Shown piece after piece: positions 52,171 to 63,374 of a stretch of DNA of 64,000 bases. Within the stretch, counting starts at the first letter, position 1. Every line of letters begins with the position of its first letter. The stretch is taken from contig JADJYX010000041.1 of assembly GCA_016719535.1 (NCBI GenBank), positions 62,001 to 126,000 of the forward strand, read 5' to 3'. The notes beneath the pieces are model-generated. The model worked only from the letters and a program-made list of their open reading frames with translations, was not told the DNA's origin and searched no databases. The position numbers and the translations under genes were made by a program. This stretch comes from Rubrivivax sp. Its GTDB lineage: Bacteria > Pseudomonadota > Gammaproteobacteria > Burkholderiales > Burkholderiaceae_C.

Positions 52171-53145
52171 ATGGCCACCCTCACCAGCAGCCAGTCGCAC
52201 GACGTCGACGACCAGGCCCAGGCCCTCAACGGCTTTCGCCAGTTCTACGAACAACTCGGCTGCGGCCGCTTCCACGGCCGCGTGTGGCAGGTGATGATGG
52301 ACGCAGGCTTCCTGCTGCGCGAGGCCTCCAACCGCAGCCTGCGCCAGCGCTTCTCGCCACCGCCCGACCATGTTTCGCTGGCGGTGCCGCTGGCCGTGCG
52401 GCCGGGCTCGGTCTTCGCCGGCCGGCCGCTGGAACGCGAATCGCTGATGGTGCTGAGCGGCCAGGAGGAATACGACCTCGTCAGCCACGGCGACCTCGAC
52501 CTCATCGGCCTGGCGGTGCACCGCGACCTGCTCGAGACGCTGGCCCCGACCATGGCCGAATGGCTGCGCCATGCACAGAGCGAGCGCAACCTGCCGCTGT
52601 CGCCCGACGCCGCCGCCGCCATCCGCCTGATGCTGATGACGGTATTCGAGGACGCCGAGCGGCAGATCGAGTCGCTGGCCGACGGCGCGCAGGATATGGC
52701 GCTGCTGTCGGCGACGCTGACGCAGACGGTGGTGCTGGCGATGAGCGGCGATGCCGGCCGGCAGGCCAGCGCCATCCCGCGCCGGGCCGATTCGCGCATG
52801 AAGGTCGTGCGCCGGGCGGTCGACTTCATGCGCGCCCATCTGCAGGACGACATCGGCGTGCCCGAGATCTGCACCGCCGCCTGCGCCAGCCGGCGCAGCC
52901 TGCAGTACTGCTTCGAGGAATTCCTGCACACCACGCCGCAGGCCTACCTGCGCGCGCTGCGCCTGAACGAGGCGCGGCGCGCGCTCAAGGCCCGTGCCGG
53001 CCAGCCCATCACCGAACTGGCCAGCGAACTGGGCTTTGCCAGCGCCAGCCACTTCACGCGGCACTACAAGCTGATGTTCGACGAACTGCCGTCGGCGACG
53101 CTCAAGGCCTACGGCCTCAACGGCAGCGGCGGACACGGTCTTTGA
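52171..53145 (+). CDS. AraC-family transcriptional regulator
   Basis: A 324-residue regulator. The C-terminal 100 residues carry both AraC helix-turn-helix motifs: VPEICTAACASRRSLQYCFEE and ITELASELGFASASHFTRHY. The N-terminal 200 residues form a cupin-like ligand domain (VSLAVPLAVRPGSVFAGRPL), resembling EutR-type regulators. Placed between two CoA ligases, 12 bases after the first, it probably activates the local catabolic genes. Confidence 0.9.
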   Translation: MATLTSSQSHDVDDQAQALNGFRQFYEQLGCGRFHGRVWQVMMDAGFLLREASNRSLRQRFSPPPDHVSLAVPLAVRPGSVFAGRPLERESLMVLSGQEEYDLVSHGDLDLIGLAVHRDLLETLAPTMAEWLRHAQSERNLPLSPDAAAAIRLMLMTVFEDAERQIESLADGAQDMALLSATLTQTVVLAMSGDAGRQASAIPRRADSRMKVVRRAVDFMRAHLQDDIGVPEICTAACASRRSLQYCFEEFLHTTPQAYLRALRLNEARRALKARAGQPITELASELGFASASHFTRHYKLMFDELPSATLKAYGLNGSGGHGL

Positions 53146-53166
53146 GCAACACCCCCGGAGACCTCG

Positions 53167-54851
<1,685 letters not shown>

Positions 54852-54865
54852 GGGTTCGCCACGGC

Positions 54866-55511
54866 ATGATCGGGCCGGGCCGCCGTCGCCCCCTGCGCCG
54901 CCGCCGGCTGCTCGGCTCGGCGCTGGCGCTGGCCGGCGTGGCCGGACTGGGCTTGGCCCGCGGCGGGCACGAACAGGCCCGCCCCGACGCCGCGCGCGCC
55001 CTGCGCCCGCCGGGCGCCGTGCCCGAGGGCCGATTCGACGCCGCCTGCGTGCGCTGCGGGGCTGTGCGTGCAGGCCTGCCCTTCGGCAGCCTGCGCCTGG
55101 CCGGCGACGGGGCGCCGGTGGCCATCGGCACGCCCTTCTTCTTCGTGCCGCGCGAGACGCCTTGCGCGATGTGTGCCGATCTGCCCTGCCAGCGCGCCTG
55201 CCCGACCGCTGCCCTGGGCAGCCCGGCGCTGCGCATCACCGACGCACGCATGGGACTGGCCGGCCTGAGCCGGCCCGCGGCCTGCTACAGCTACATCGGC
55301 GCTGCCGCGTGCAACAGCTGCTTCAAGGCCTGCCCGCTGCGCGGCCGCGCGATCACCATGAAGCGCGGGCTCACCGCCCGCCGGCGGCCAGCTGACGCCC
55401 ACCGTCGACGCCGCGGTCTGCACCGGCTGCGGCCTGTGCGAGAAGGCCTGCATCGCGTCGCAACCGGCGATCACCGTGGCCACGCGGCGGCTGCCGGCCG
55501 GCACGGCATGA
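54866..55511 (+). pseudogene. MauM/NapG-like periplasmic ferredoxin, frameshifted
   Basis: A twin-arginine leader (LRRRRLLGSALALAGVAG) precedes four [4Fe-4S]-type Cys clusters. The first (CVRCGLCVQACPFGSLRL) is split by an extra G at 55058-55061 and a missing C at about 55080. Then CAMCADLPCQRACP and CNSCFKACP are in frame. A third indel near 55378-55386 shifts the last cluster (CTGCGLCEKACI). With these repaired the protein ends ATRRLPAGTA and its TGA overlaps the next ATG. NapG-type proteins of mau clusters are called MauM. Likely an intact gene hidden by sequence errors. Confidence 0.75.
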
Positions 55512-56320
55512 CGCCGCGCTGGCTGATCGCCCGCCGCGGCGTGCAGCTGACGCTGCTGGCCGCCTTTGCCGGTGCGCCCTGGTGGGGCGCCCCGCTGGTG
55601 CAGGGCACGCTGGCCAGCAGCCGCTGGTTCGGCGCGCTGACCTTGAGCGACCCGCTGGTCGTGCTGCAGGCGGCGCTGGCCGGCCATGCCGCGGCGGCGC
55701 CGGCCCTGCTGGGTGCGGCCGCCGTCGCGGCGCTGGCTGCCGTGCTGGCCGGGCGGCTGTACTGCGGCTGGGTGTGTCCGGTCAACCTGATCACCGACGC
55801 GGTGGGGGCGTTGCGCCGCGCCATCGGCTGGCATGGCGCACTGTTTCCGCGGGCCGACCGCCGGCTGCGCCGGGTCGTGCTGGCCGGCGTGCTGCTGGCC
55901 AGCGCGCTCACCGGCAGCGTGGCCTGGGAGCTGCTGAATCCGATCAGCCATGTCGTGCGCGCGCTGGCCTTCGGGCTGTGGGGCGCGGGCGCGGTGGCGC
56001 TGCCCGCGGTGGCGGCCTGCGACCTGCTGCTGCTGCGGCGCGGCTGGTGTGGCCACCTGTGCCCGGTGGGTGCCTTCTACGGCCTGCTGGGCCGTTTCGG
56101 CCGCACCGTGCAGGCACGCCGGCCCGAGGCCTGCACCCATTGCGGCGACTGCTTCCAGACCTGCCCCGAGCCGCAGGTGATCGCGCCGGTGCTGCAGCGG
56201 CAGGCCATCGGCACCGTCATCGCCGACGTCGACTGCCTGCGCTGCGGGCGCTGCCTGGACCGCTGCGCCGAGAATGTCTTCGCCTGGCGGCTGGGTGCCC
56301 CGGACCGGGCGCGAACCTGA
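55508..56320 (+). CDS. MauN/NapH-like membrane ferredoxin
   Basis: A 270-residue quinol-oxidase-type ferredoxin protein with four membrane helices, two Cys pairs in the membrane part (CGWVCPVNLITD and CGHLCPVGAFYG) and two C-terminal [4Fe-4S] motifs (CTHCGDCFQTCPEP and CLRCGRCLDRCAENV). Start ATG 55508 overlaps the stop of the NapG-like gene. With no nap nitrate reductase here, MauN of the amine dehydrogenase system is the better reading; MauM/MauN may help supply electrons for TTQ formation. Open and intact. Confidence 0.85.
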   Translation: MTPRWLIARRGVQLTLLAAFAGAPWWGAPLVQGTLASSRWFGALTLSDPLVVLQAALAGHAAAAPALLGAAAVAALAAVLAGRLYCGWVCPVNLITDAVGALRRAIGWHGALFPRADRRLRRVVLAGVLLASALTGSVAWELLNPISHVVRALAFGLWGAGAVALPAVAACDLLLLRRGWCGHLCPVGAFYGLLGRFGRTVQARRPEACTHCGDCFQTCPEPQVIAPVLQRQAIGTVIADVDCLRCGRCLDRCAENVFAWRLGAPDRART

Positions 56321-56341
56321 TGCTTCCCGGCGGTGGCCTGA

Positions 56342-57384
56342 TCACGCCGGGTCGTCGATCGCCAGCGCCGCGCCGCCGAGCGCGGCCAGGGTGTCGGTGA
56401 TGAGCACCGTCGGTACCGTGGCCAGGTAGTCGCGAAAGCGGCCCTTGGCCTCGAAGCGGTCGCGAAAGGCGCGGGCGGCAAAGTGCGCTCCCAGGCGCGG
56501 CACCACACCGCCGCCGATGAAGACGCCACCACGCGCGCCCAGCGTCAGTGCCACATTGCCGGCAAAGGCGCCGAGCAGGCGGGCGAAGAGGTCCAGCGTA
56601 TCGGCGGCAAGCGCATCGCCGCCGGCCAGCGCCGCGGCGACGATGGCCTCGGGCGTCGGATCGGCCCGCGGCGTACGTCCCTGCACCGCCGCCAGCGCCG
56701 CCTGCAGCAGCGGCAGCCCCGGGCCGGCCAGCAGGCGTTCGGCGGAGACATGGCCGTGATCGCGGCGCACGACGTCGATCACCTCGGTCTCCAGGGCATC
56801 GGTCGCTGCCAGCGTGACATGCCCGCCTTCGCCGGGGATCGCCTGCCAGCCCACGCGCGTGCGCAGCACGGCACCCACGCCAAGCCCCGTGCCCGGCCCC
56901 AGCACCGCCATCAGCGTGCCGACCGGCGCATCGGCGCACGCAACCAGCGCAGGCCCGCCCAGCGGGGGCGCCATTGCGACGGCGCCAGCCCCGGCAGCGA
57001 CAGCGCCAGCGCCTCGAAATCATTGACGATGGCGAGCGCATCCAGCGCCAGCGCCTGCCGCACCGCTTCGCGCGAGAACGACCAGGGGCTGTTGGTGAAT
57101 TCGATGCGGTCGCCCGCCACCGCCGTCGCCACCGCGAAGGCGGCGCGTCGCGGGGCATGCCAGCCGGTGCCGGCTGCTGCCTGCAGACCGCTCAGGTAGG
57201 CCCGCGCCGCCTCCGCCGGGCCGACATGGGACGCCACCGGCAGGGTTTGCACATGGGTGGGGCCGTCACCCGGCGCATTCACCCAGGCAAAACGGGCGTT
57301 GGTGCCGCCGATGTCGGCCACCAGGCGCGGGTGGCTGGCGGTGACAGCGGTGGTCCTGGGCGGAACATGCGGGACAGCAGGCAT
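56342..57384 (-). pseudogene. glk: Glucokinase, one frameshift
   Basis: Two minus-strand frames join to a Glk-type ROK-independent glucokinase of about 347 residues. Frame 1 (start 57384) has VADIGGTNARFAWVN (phosphate-1) and FTNSPWSFSREAVRQAL and the catalytic Asp in AIVNDFEALAL. At about 56972-56978 one base is missing; frame 2 continues VLGPGTGLGVGAVL, GEGGHVTLAATD, VFIGGGVVPRLG and FEAKGRFRDYLATVP. It phosphorylates glucose with ATP. Convergent with the MauN-like gene. Confidence 0.82.
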
Positions 57385-57461
57385 CGGTGACGGGCCTCAC
57401 GGAGGCCCGCAACGGTAGCAAGCCATCGGCGCCCCGCCAAGGCACCGCCGCACGGCGCGCT

Positions 57462-58320
57462 TCAGGCTGCGAGCGGCGTGAAGTCGTAGCCGTTGCCGCG
57501 CACGGCCAGGCGGCCGATGGAACTGCCCGGCAGGTGGTAGCCGGCCAGCAGCATGTTCTCGCGGATCACCCGGTCGGCCAGGCGGCGGCGCGTCTGGCGC
57601 GCGGCCTCGGCGTCCATGTCGAACTGCACCGCCCAGTCGGGGTTGCGCACGAACAGGGCCGCGATATTGGCGGCGTCGGCCCAGTACATCAGCTTCTGGC
57701 CACCGCCGTCGATGGTGAAGCGGCATGGCCCGGCGACTGGCCGAAGGCCGGCAGCGACCGCACGCCGGGCAGCACCTCGGCGCCCGGTTCGAAGCGCACC
57801 CGTTGCTGCGCGATGGGGCCGAAGACGCGGCGCGCGGCGTTGAAGACGCCCTTTATCGCATCGGTGCAGCCGTCATGCGCTGGTCGTCCATCCACCAGGC
57901 CCATTCGGGCGTGGGCACGTAGATCCTGGCCCTTGGAAAGACCAGCGCGCCGGCCTTGTTGCGCAGGCCGTTGATGTGGTCGCCGTGGCAATGCGAGATC
58001 ACCACCGCGGTGATCGCATCGGGGGCGATGCCGGCACGGCCCAGGTTCTCGAGCAGCTTGCCGTTGGTGGGCGCGCCGATTCGCCGTTGCCGGTGTCGAA
58101 CAGCACGCGCTGTCCGCCCACGTCGGCCACCACCGGCATAGGGCACCGTCAGCTGGTCGGTGGGCAGGCCGGCGTCCTTCAGCGCCTGCTGCACCGCGGC
58201 CAGCGGCGCATTGCGCACGAAGCCCTCGGCCAGCGGGCGCTGGATGATGCCGTCGGACACCGTGGTCGCCGTCATCGACCCGAGCTGCACGCGCAGCACG
58301 CCAGCCGCGGGGGCGGCCAC
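57462..58320 (-). pseudogene. MBL-fold metallohydrolase, several frameshifts
   Basis: Pieces in different minus-strand frames build one MBL hydrolase: MTATTVSDGIIQRPLAEGF, then (after indels near 58140 and 58080) GAPTNGKLLENLGRAGIAP, the metal motif HCHGDHINGL, YVPTPEWAWWMDDQRMTAAP, then (after one near 57855) IKGVFNAARRVFGPIAQ, GQSPGHAA, and (after one near 57725) MYWADAANIAALFV and the end YDFTPLAA. Unlike the copy at 14043 it keeps the complete HxHxDH. Its signal sequence, usual for this AttM/quorum-lactonase-like or exported type, is not evident. Start unresolved. Confidence 0.7.
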
Positions 58321-58330
58321 GCGCGGGGCC

Positions 58331-58990
58331 TTAGCGTCGCGGCGGCAGCCCCGCCGTCCAGGCCGGCAAGGTATAGCCGCTCAGCAGCACCGCCACGCGC
58401 AGCAGCCCGGCCGTGCCGGCCCCGGCCAGCAGCACGGCCTCTTCCGGCCAGCCCAGCATGCGTGCCCCCACCACCACCCAGCCGCCGGCGAAGGCGCACA
58501 GCGCATAGGGGCGGTGGTCGCCGAAGGCGCTGGGAATCTCGTTGCAGACGATGTCGCGCAGCACGCCGCCGAAAACCGCCGTCACCACGCCCATCAGCAC
58601 GGCGACGATGGCCGGCATCTGCATCGCCAGCGCAACCTGCGTGCCGCCGGCGGCAAACAGGCCCAGGCCGAGGGCATCGGGCCACTGCATGGCGCGTTCG
58701 GTGGGTTCGATGTGGCGCGCGCGCATGAACAGCATCGCCGCCGCACACAGGGCCAGCAGCGCCCACAGCCAGTGCGCATGCTGCACCCAGAAGAACGGTC
58801 GTCGATCGAGCAGCACGTCGCGCAGCGTGCCGCCGCCGAAAGCCGTGAGCCCGGCGACGACGGCCACGCCCACCGCATCCAGCCGCTTGCGCGCGGCCTC
58901 GATCAGCCCCGACAGCGCAAAGGCGACGATGGCCACCGCCTCGATGGCCACCTGCGCCTGCGACAGGCTCCAATCGCCGACGCCGGGCAT
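58331..58990 (-). CDS. TRIC-type cation channel family protein (UPF0126)
   Basis: A 219-residue membrane protein with seven hydrophobic helices arranged as two repeats of three plus one. Each repeat has the family signature GG-T-RD: FGGGTLRDVLLDRRPFFWV (about residues 50-70) and FGGVLRDIVCNEIP (about 140-155). Bacterial TRIC homologues are trimeric potassium-permeable channels. Start at MPGVGDWSLSQ (58990). The gene is intact although its neighbours are frameshifted. Confidence 0.88.
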   Translation of the reverse strand: MPGVGDWSLSQAQVAIEAVAIVAFALSGLIEAARKRLDAVGVAVVAGLTAFGGGTLRDVLLDRRPFFWVQHAHWLWALLALCAAAMLFMRARHIEPTERAMQWPDALGLGLFAAGGTQVALAMQMPAIVAVLMGVVTAVFGGVLRDIVCNEIPSAFGDHRPYALCAFAGGWVVVGARMLGWPEEAVLLAGAGTAGLLRVAVLLSGYTLPAWTAGLPPRR

Positions 58991-59020
58991 GTCAGGCCGC
59001 CCGGCCGTTCCGGAAGGGAC

Positions 59021-59145
59021 TGACAGCCCCCTCGGGGGGGTCGAGCCGGCGCCGAGCGAGCGCCTGCGCGCTCGCGAGTGGCTGGCGAGGCCCTGCGGCC
59101 TGCAAGCCGAAGGGCAGCGAACGGAAGTGAGCGTGGGGCTTCATA
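59021..59145. other. GC-rich intergenic hairpin region
   Basis: Between the TRIC and CDGSH genes: CCCCC-TC-GGGGGGG (59027-59040) followed by about 100 bases without coding sense that end in GAACGGAAGTGAGCGTGGGG. The style (C-run/G-run hairpin with a purine-rich tail) recalls intergenic repeats common in Burkholderiales genomes; only one copy is in the window, so this is tentative. Confidence 0.3.
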
Positions 59146-59530
59146 TCAGGCGGGTGCGGTGAAGCCGGCGCCCGCGTGCGAGCGCTTCGTCGCAGAAGGG
59201 CTTGTTGGCCGAGTGGCCGCAGCGGCACAGCGTGGGGCCGACGCAGCGGGTGACGGGCCGGCCCGGGTCCGACACGATCTGCACCGCGCCATGCAGCACC
59301 AGCGGCCCGTCGGCGATGGGCTGCACACGGGTGCGGCCGGGCAGCCCCTCGGCCTGCGGCTCGTCGATCGGCGGCACCTCGCCGTCGGCGACAAAACCGG
59401 CGTCGAAATGGCTGTCGTCGCACCAGGGCTTGCGCTGCGAGCGGCCGCAGCGGCACAGCCTTGCGCTGGTGGCCGGGGTGCCGGCGATCATCAAGGCCCC
59501 GCTGAGTTCCAGCGGTCCGTCCTGGCACGC
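59146..59530 (-). pseudogene. Two-repeat CDGSH iron-sulfur protein, frameshift at the end
   Basis: Two CDGSH-type [2Fe-2S] motifs are clear: LCRCGRSQRKPWCDDSHF and LCRCGHSANKPFCDEA, each C-x-C ... C-x2-x-H. In the second the final SH lies in another frame (SHAGAGFTAPA), so an extra base sits near 59178-59186. Between them is a 45-residue linker with GPLVLHGAVQIVS. The reading frame toward the start (DGPLELSGALMIAGTPAT) is open but no convincing start codon was found; it may begin inside, or be joined to, the DyP peroxidase gene. Bacterial CDGSH proteins act in iron or redox handling. Confidence 0.72.
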
Positions 59531-59564
59531 GCACGACGCAGGGCGCGGGCGCCGGCAGCGGTGC

Positions 59565-60453
59565 CGGCGTCACCACCGAGGCCGAGACCGCCGGCAGCAG
59601 CAGCCGCTGGCTGTCCCAGGGCGGGCACCAGTAGAAGGTGCCGGTCTCGGCCTGGCTGTGGCCGAGCAGCGCGTCCTGCAGGCCGTCGTCCAGGCCCATC
59701 ATGCGTTCGAGCTGGCGCTGCGCGGTGTCGAGCGCGGCGACGAAGGCGACAAACAGCAGCCCGTGCCGGCGGCCGTCGCCCCAGGGCATCGAGCGCCGCA
59801 GCATGAAGGCCGGCGGGTCGAAGTCCTCCTGCGCGGTGCGCTTGACGTGCGCGCTCTCGGGCGCCTCGGCGATCTCCTCGTCGTCGGCCAGGCGGCGGCC
59901 GATGACGTGGTCGCGCGCCGGCGCCGGCAGCGCCGCCATGCGGTCGCGAAAATGCAGCCAGCGCTGCCCCAGCCCGACGCTGCCGCCGGCGCCGTCGCCA
60001 TCGGCCGCCAGCGCCGCCGCCGCCCAGGCCTCGTCGCCGGTCGGGTTCTCGATGCCGTCCCTGTAGCCGGTGAGGTCGTGGCCCTGGCGGTAGCTGAACA
60101 GCGGCAGCGCCTCCACCAGTTCGGCATGCGCGTCCAGCGCGTGGATCAGCGCATCGGCCTTGTCGAAGGCCTGGCTGGCGTCGTGCGCCGGCACCAGCGC
60201 CAGACATCGAGCTGCGTCGCCGGCATCGTGAAGCGGCCGCGCTGCAGGCGTTCGAAGGCCGCAGCCCCGGCAGGTCGGCGCCCACCGCCGCGGCCAGCGG
60301 CGCGCCGATGCCGATCACCGCGCCCGGCTGGTGCAGCGCCTGCAGCGCGCGCCACAGCGCGACCGGGTCGCCGCGCTGGCGCCATTGCAGGGACACCGCG
60401 GCCGCCGGTTCGGCGCCGAGGGCGGGTTGCTTGCGGGAAACAGGATCGGACAT
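59565..60453 (-). pseudogene. DyP-type heme peroxidase, frameshifted
   Basis: Assembled from several minus-strand frames: MSDPVSRKQPALGAEPAA through GAVIGIGAPLAAAVGADLPG, then (indel about 60265) FERLQRGRFTMPATQLDVW, then (indel about 60205) SQAFDKADALIHALDAHAEL, the DyP signature GYRDGIENPTGDEA with the catalytic Asp, RDHVIGRRLADDEEI, MPWGDGRRHGLLFVAF (heme side) and GTFYWCPPWDSQRLLLPA. DyP enzymes use H2O2 on dyes and other large substrates. No stop codon is reached in this frame before the CDGSH gene, so the 3' end is unclear. Confidence 0.72.
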
Positions 60454-60477
60454 CTACGGGGCTCCGGGGCTGGCGGA

Positions 60478-61417
60478 GCCGGGCTGCTGGCCGCCACCGC
60501 CAGCAGCCCCGCTCTCGCCCAGTCCAACTGGCCCGAGAAGCCGCTGAAGGTGGTGCTGCCCTTCCCGCCGGGCGGCCCCAGCGACATGGTGATGCGGCTG
60601 GCGGCCGAGAAGATGCAGGCCACGCTGGAAGCAGCCGGTGGTGATCGAGAACCGCCCGGTGCCGGCGGCAACCTGGGTGCGGCCGAAGTCGCCCGCGCGC
60701 CGAAGGACGGCCATACATGGCTGTTCGGCACCGATACGCTGCTCAGCGTCAACCCGCATGTCTACAAGCAGCCCGGCTTCAAGCCCGAGGACCTGCAGCC
60801 GGTGGCCATCGCCAGCAGCTTCAGCCAGACGCTGGTCTGCAACCCGGCGCTGGGCGTGAAGACGGTGGCCGAGCTGGTGGCCAAGGCGAAGGCCGGCAAA
60901 CTCAGCTATGCCTCCGGGCGGCGCCGGCGTGCCGGGCCACCTGTCGATGGAACTGCTGCAGTCGATGGCCGGCTTCGAGATGACGCATGTGCCCTACAAG
61001 GGCCCGGCGCCGGCGACGCAGGACGTGCTCGGCGGCCAGGTGCCCTGCGGCCTGCTGGCCGGGCCCACGGTGCTGCCGCATGTGCGCGCCGGCAAGCTGG
61101 TGGCGCTGGCGGTGTCGGGCGGCAGCCGCTCGCCCACGCTGCCCGAGGTGCCGACCATCGCCGAGGCCGGCGTCGCCGGCTACCGGGCCGATTTCACGCT
61201 GGTGATGTATGCGCCGCGCGGCGTGCCCGAGCCCATCGTCACGCGCTTTCGCCAGGCCTTCGTCGATGCGCTGAAGCTGCCCGAGGTGACCGAGCGCCTG
61301 AAGGCCAGCGACCAGGTGGTGGTCGGCAGCACGCCGGCGCAGGCCGCCGCCACGCTGGCCGCCGACGCGGCCAAATGGGGCGCGGTGGCGCGCCGCATCG
61401 GGCTCGGGCTGGATTGA
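60478..61417 (+). pseudogene. Bug-family tripartite tricarboxylate transporter binding protein, frameshifted
   Basis: A periplasmic solute receptor of the Bug/TctC family: end of a signal peptide (AATASSPALAQ), then NWPEKPLKVVLPFPPGGPSD, FGTDTLLSVNPHVYKQPGF, SFSQTLVCNPALGVKTV and, after a frameshift near 60918, GVPGHLSMELLQSMAGFEM, HVPYKGPAPATQDVLGGQV and GVAGYRADFTLVMYAPRGVP. Two more compensating indels are at about 60628 (extra G) and 60657 (missing C). No start codon lies before the signal peptide; the frame runs on into the antisense of the DyP gene. Its ligand, usually a carboxylate, is unknown. Confidence 0.78.
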
Positions 61418-61704
61418 TGCACGCCTGCGCCGCTGCGCTGCTGGCCCTGCTGCCACTGCTGGCGGCAGCCGGCCCCTGGCGCGCGCACGAGGGCAACAGC
61501 CCCGGCTGGCGCCACCTGACGCCGGCCGAGCGCGTCGAGCACCAGCGCCGGCTGCGCGGCTTCACCACGCTGGCCGAGTGCAAGGCCTACCTGGCGCAGC
61601 ACCATGCCCTGATCGCCGAACGCGCCCGCCGCGCCGGTGACCCCTGGACGCCGCGCAGCCCCGACACCTGCGACCGCCTGCAGCAGGAGGGCCGGCTGCG
61701 GTGA
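61417..61704 (+). CDS. Small exported hypothetical protein
   Basis: A 95-residue protein whose ATG overlaps the stop of the Bug gene (TGATG) and whose stop overlaps the next ATG. It has a signal peptide (ACAAALLALLPLLAAAG) and two Cys far apart (LAECKAYL and DTCDRLQ) that may pair in the periplasm. Helical body rich in Arg, His and Ala. Family not recognised. Tight coupling to the ferredoxin-reductase-like gene suggests a shared role. Confidence 0.55.
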   Translation: MHACAAALLALLPLLAAAGPWRAHEGNSPGWRHLTPAERVEHQRRLRGFTTLAECKAYLAQHHALIAERARRAGDPWTPRSPDTCDRLQQEGRLR

Positions 61705-62974
61705 TGCTGGCGCCGCGTGTCCGCGTGCCGCTGCTGGTCATCGCGCTGGTGGCCGGCGTACTGGCTGGGCCTGGCCGGCCGAGCTGCCGCCATGGCGCAG
61801 CATCGGCCTGGTCAGCGGCTGGGCCGGCACGGCGCTGATCGTCGCCAGCACCGCCTTGATCGTGCGCGAGGCGCGGCTGGCGCGGCACCTGGGCGGCATC
61901 GAAGCCATGCTGCGGGGCCACCATGTCAGCGGCACGCTGGGTTATGCACTGCTGCTGCTGCACCCGCTGGCGCTGGCCGTTGACGAGGCGCTGCAGGACG
62001 GCGGCGGTGGCTGGGCGGTGCTCGACCCACATGGCCAGGGCAGCGCCGTGCAGCTGGGCTGGCTCGGCCTGCTGCTGCTGATGGCGGGGCTGGGCAGCAC
62101 CTTCAGCCTGCACCTGCGCTGGCGCCGCTGGCGCGCCTGGCACCACCTGCTGGGCGCCGGCGTCGTGCTGGGGCTGGTGCATGTGGAACGGCTGCTCGGC
62201 GACCCCGGCCTGCTGTGGCTGCTGGCCGCCGTCGCCACGCTGGCGCTGGCCCTGCGCTATCTGGCGCTCGACCGCGGCCTGATGGCGCTGCCCTTTCGCG
62301 TGGCCGCGGTCCGGCATGCCGCGCCGCAGGTGGTCGAGGCCACGCTCGAGCCGCTGGCCAGCGCGCTGCCGTTGCAGCCGGGCCAGTTCGTGCTGCTGGC
62401 CTTCGGCGACGGACCGGGCTTCCGCGGCTGCGGCAGATTCCACCCCTTCACGGTCAGCGACATCGATGCCCGCGGCCGGCTGCGCGTGGCCATCAAGGCA
62501 CTCGGGCCGTGCAGCACGCAGGCGCAGGCGTTGAAACCCGGCACCACGGTGCGGCTGCAGGGCCCGTTCGGCACCTTCCTGCAGGACGAGGTCGACCGGC
62601 CCGATGGGCATCGAGGCCCGTGGCTGTGGGTGGCCGGCGGCATCGGCATCACGCCCTTCATCGCCGTGCTGCGCCACGCGGTGCCGACGCGGCCGCTGAC
62701 GCTGGTCTACCTCGTGGCCGACCCGGCGCCCGCGGCCTTTGCCGACGAGCTGCGGCAGATCGCCGACCGCCACCCGCAGCTGAGCCTGCGGATGCAGGGC
62801 AGCCGCGACGCCGCCGCCGACCTGCCGCCGCTGCTCGACCGCGTCCCGGACCTGGCGCGCTGCCAGGTGCGCGCCTGCGGCCCGGCGCCGCTGGTGCAGG
62901 CGCTGCGCGATGCGCTCGCCGCCCGCGGCCTGCCGGCCGACGCCGTGCAGGCCGAGCGCTTCGACTTCCGCTGA
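61704..62974 (+). pseudogene. Ferric-reductase-like membrane flavoprotein, one frameshift
   Basis: ATG 61704 overlaps the previous stop and starts VRVPLLVIALVAGVL, a membrane helix. Around 61758-61770 the frame slips; the second frame continues WAWPAELPPWRSIGL and about five more helices with heme-ligand-type His (RGHHVSGTLGYALLLLHPL, WHHLLGAGVVLGLVHVERLL). A ferredoxin reductase part follows: QPGQFVLLAF and FHPFTVSDI (FAD binding), WVAGGIGITPFIAVL (NAD(P)H), and RACGPAPLVQALRDAL at the C-terminus. This is the domain order of ferric/NOX-like reductases. One base restores about 424 residues. Confidence 0.78.
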
Positions 62975-62987
62975 CCGGTTTACCGCG

Positions 62988-63371
62988 ATGAAGGCGCTGT
63001 TCCTGCTGGCCACCGCGCTGTTCTGGCTGGCCGTGGCCGCCTTCGGATGGTTCGACCGCCCCCCGGCGGCCGCTCCCGCTGTGCAGCCGCCCTCCGCGGC
63101 ACCCAGTGCCGCATCGGCACGGCCCGAGCGCCGCTATACCCTGGCCGAGGTGGCGCGCCATGCCACGCCGGCCGACTGCTGGATGGCCATCGACGGCGGC
63201 GTCTACGACTTCAGCGCCTACCTGCCGCAACACCCTAGCGATCCGGCGCTGATCGAGCCCTGGTGTGGCCGCGAGGCCAGCGAGGCCTACCGCACCAAGA
63301 CGCGCGGCCGCCCGCACTCGCAGCGCGCCACGGCGATGATGGCCGGCTACCGCATGGGTACGCTGGACTGA
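62988..63371 (+). CDS. Membrane-anchored cytochrome b5-like protein
   Basis: A 127-residue protein: an N-terminal anchor (LFLLATALFWLAVAAFGWF), a Pro/Ala linker (residues 25-45), then a short cytochrome b5-like domain: RYTLAEVARHATPADCWMAI, GGVYDFSAYLPQHPSDPALI with the heme-binding His of the HP motif, and CGREASEAYRTKTRGRPHS where the second ligand would be His near the end. Start ATG 62988, 13 bases after the reductase stop. It probably carries electrons with the flavoprotein upstream. Confidence 0.78.
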   Translation: MKALFLLATALFWLAVAAFGWFDRPPAAAPAVQPPSAAPSAASARPERRYTLAEVARHATPADCWMAIDGGVYDFSAYLPQHPSDPALIEPWCGREASEAYRTKTRGRPHSQRATAMMAGYRMGTLD

Positions 63372-63374
63372 CCT

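Noticed and set aside
54866..56320. Part of a periplasmic nitrate reductase (nap) operon
   Set aside because: No napA, napB, napC, napD or napF gene is present; MauM/MauN of amine dehydrogenase systems are the same families and fit the context.
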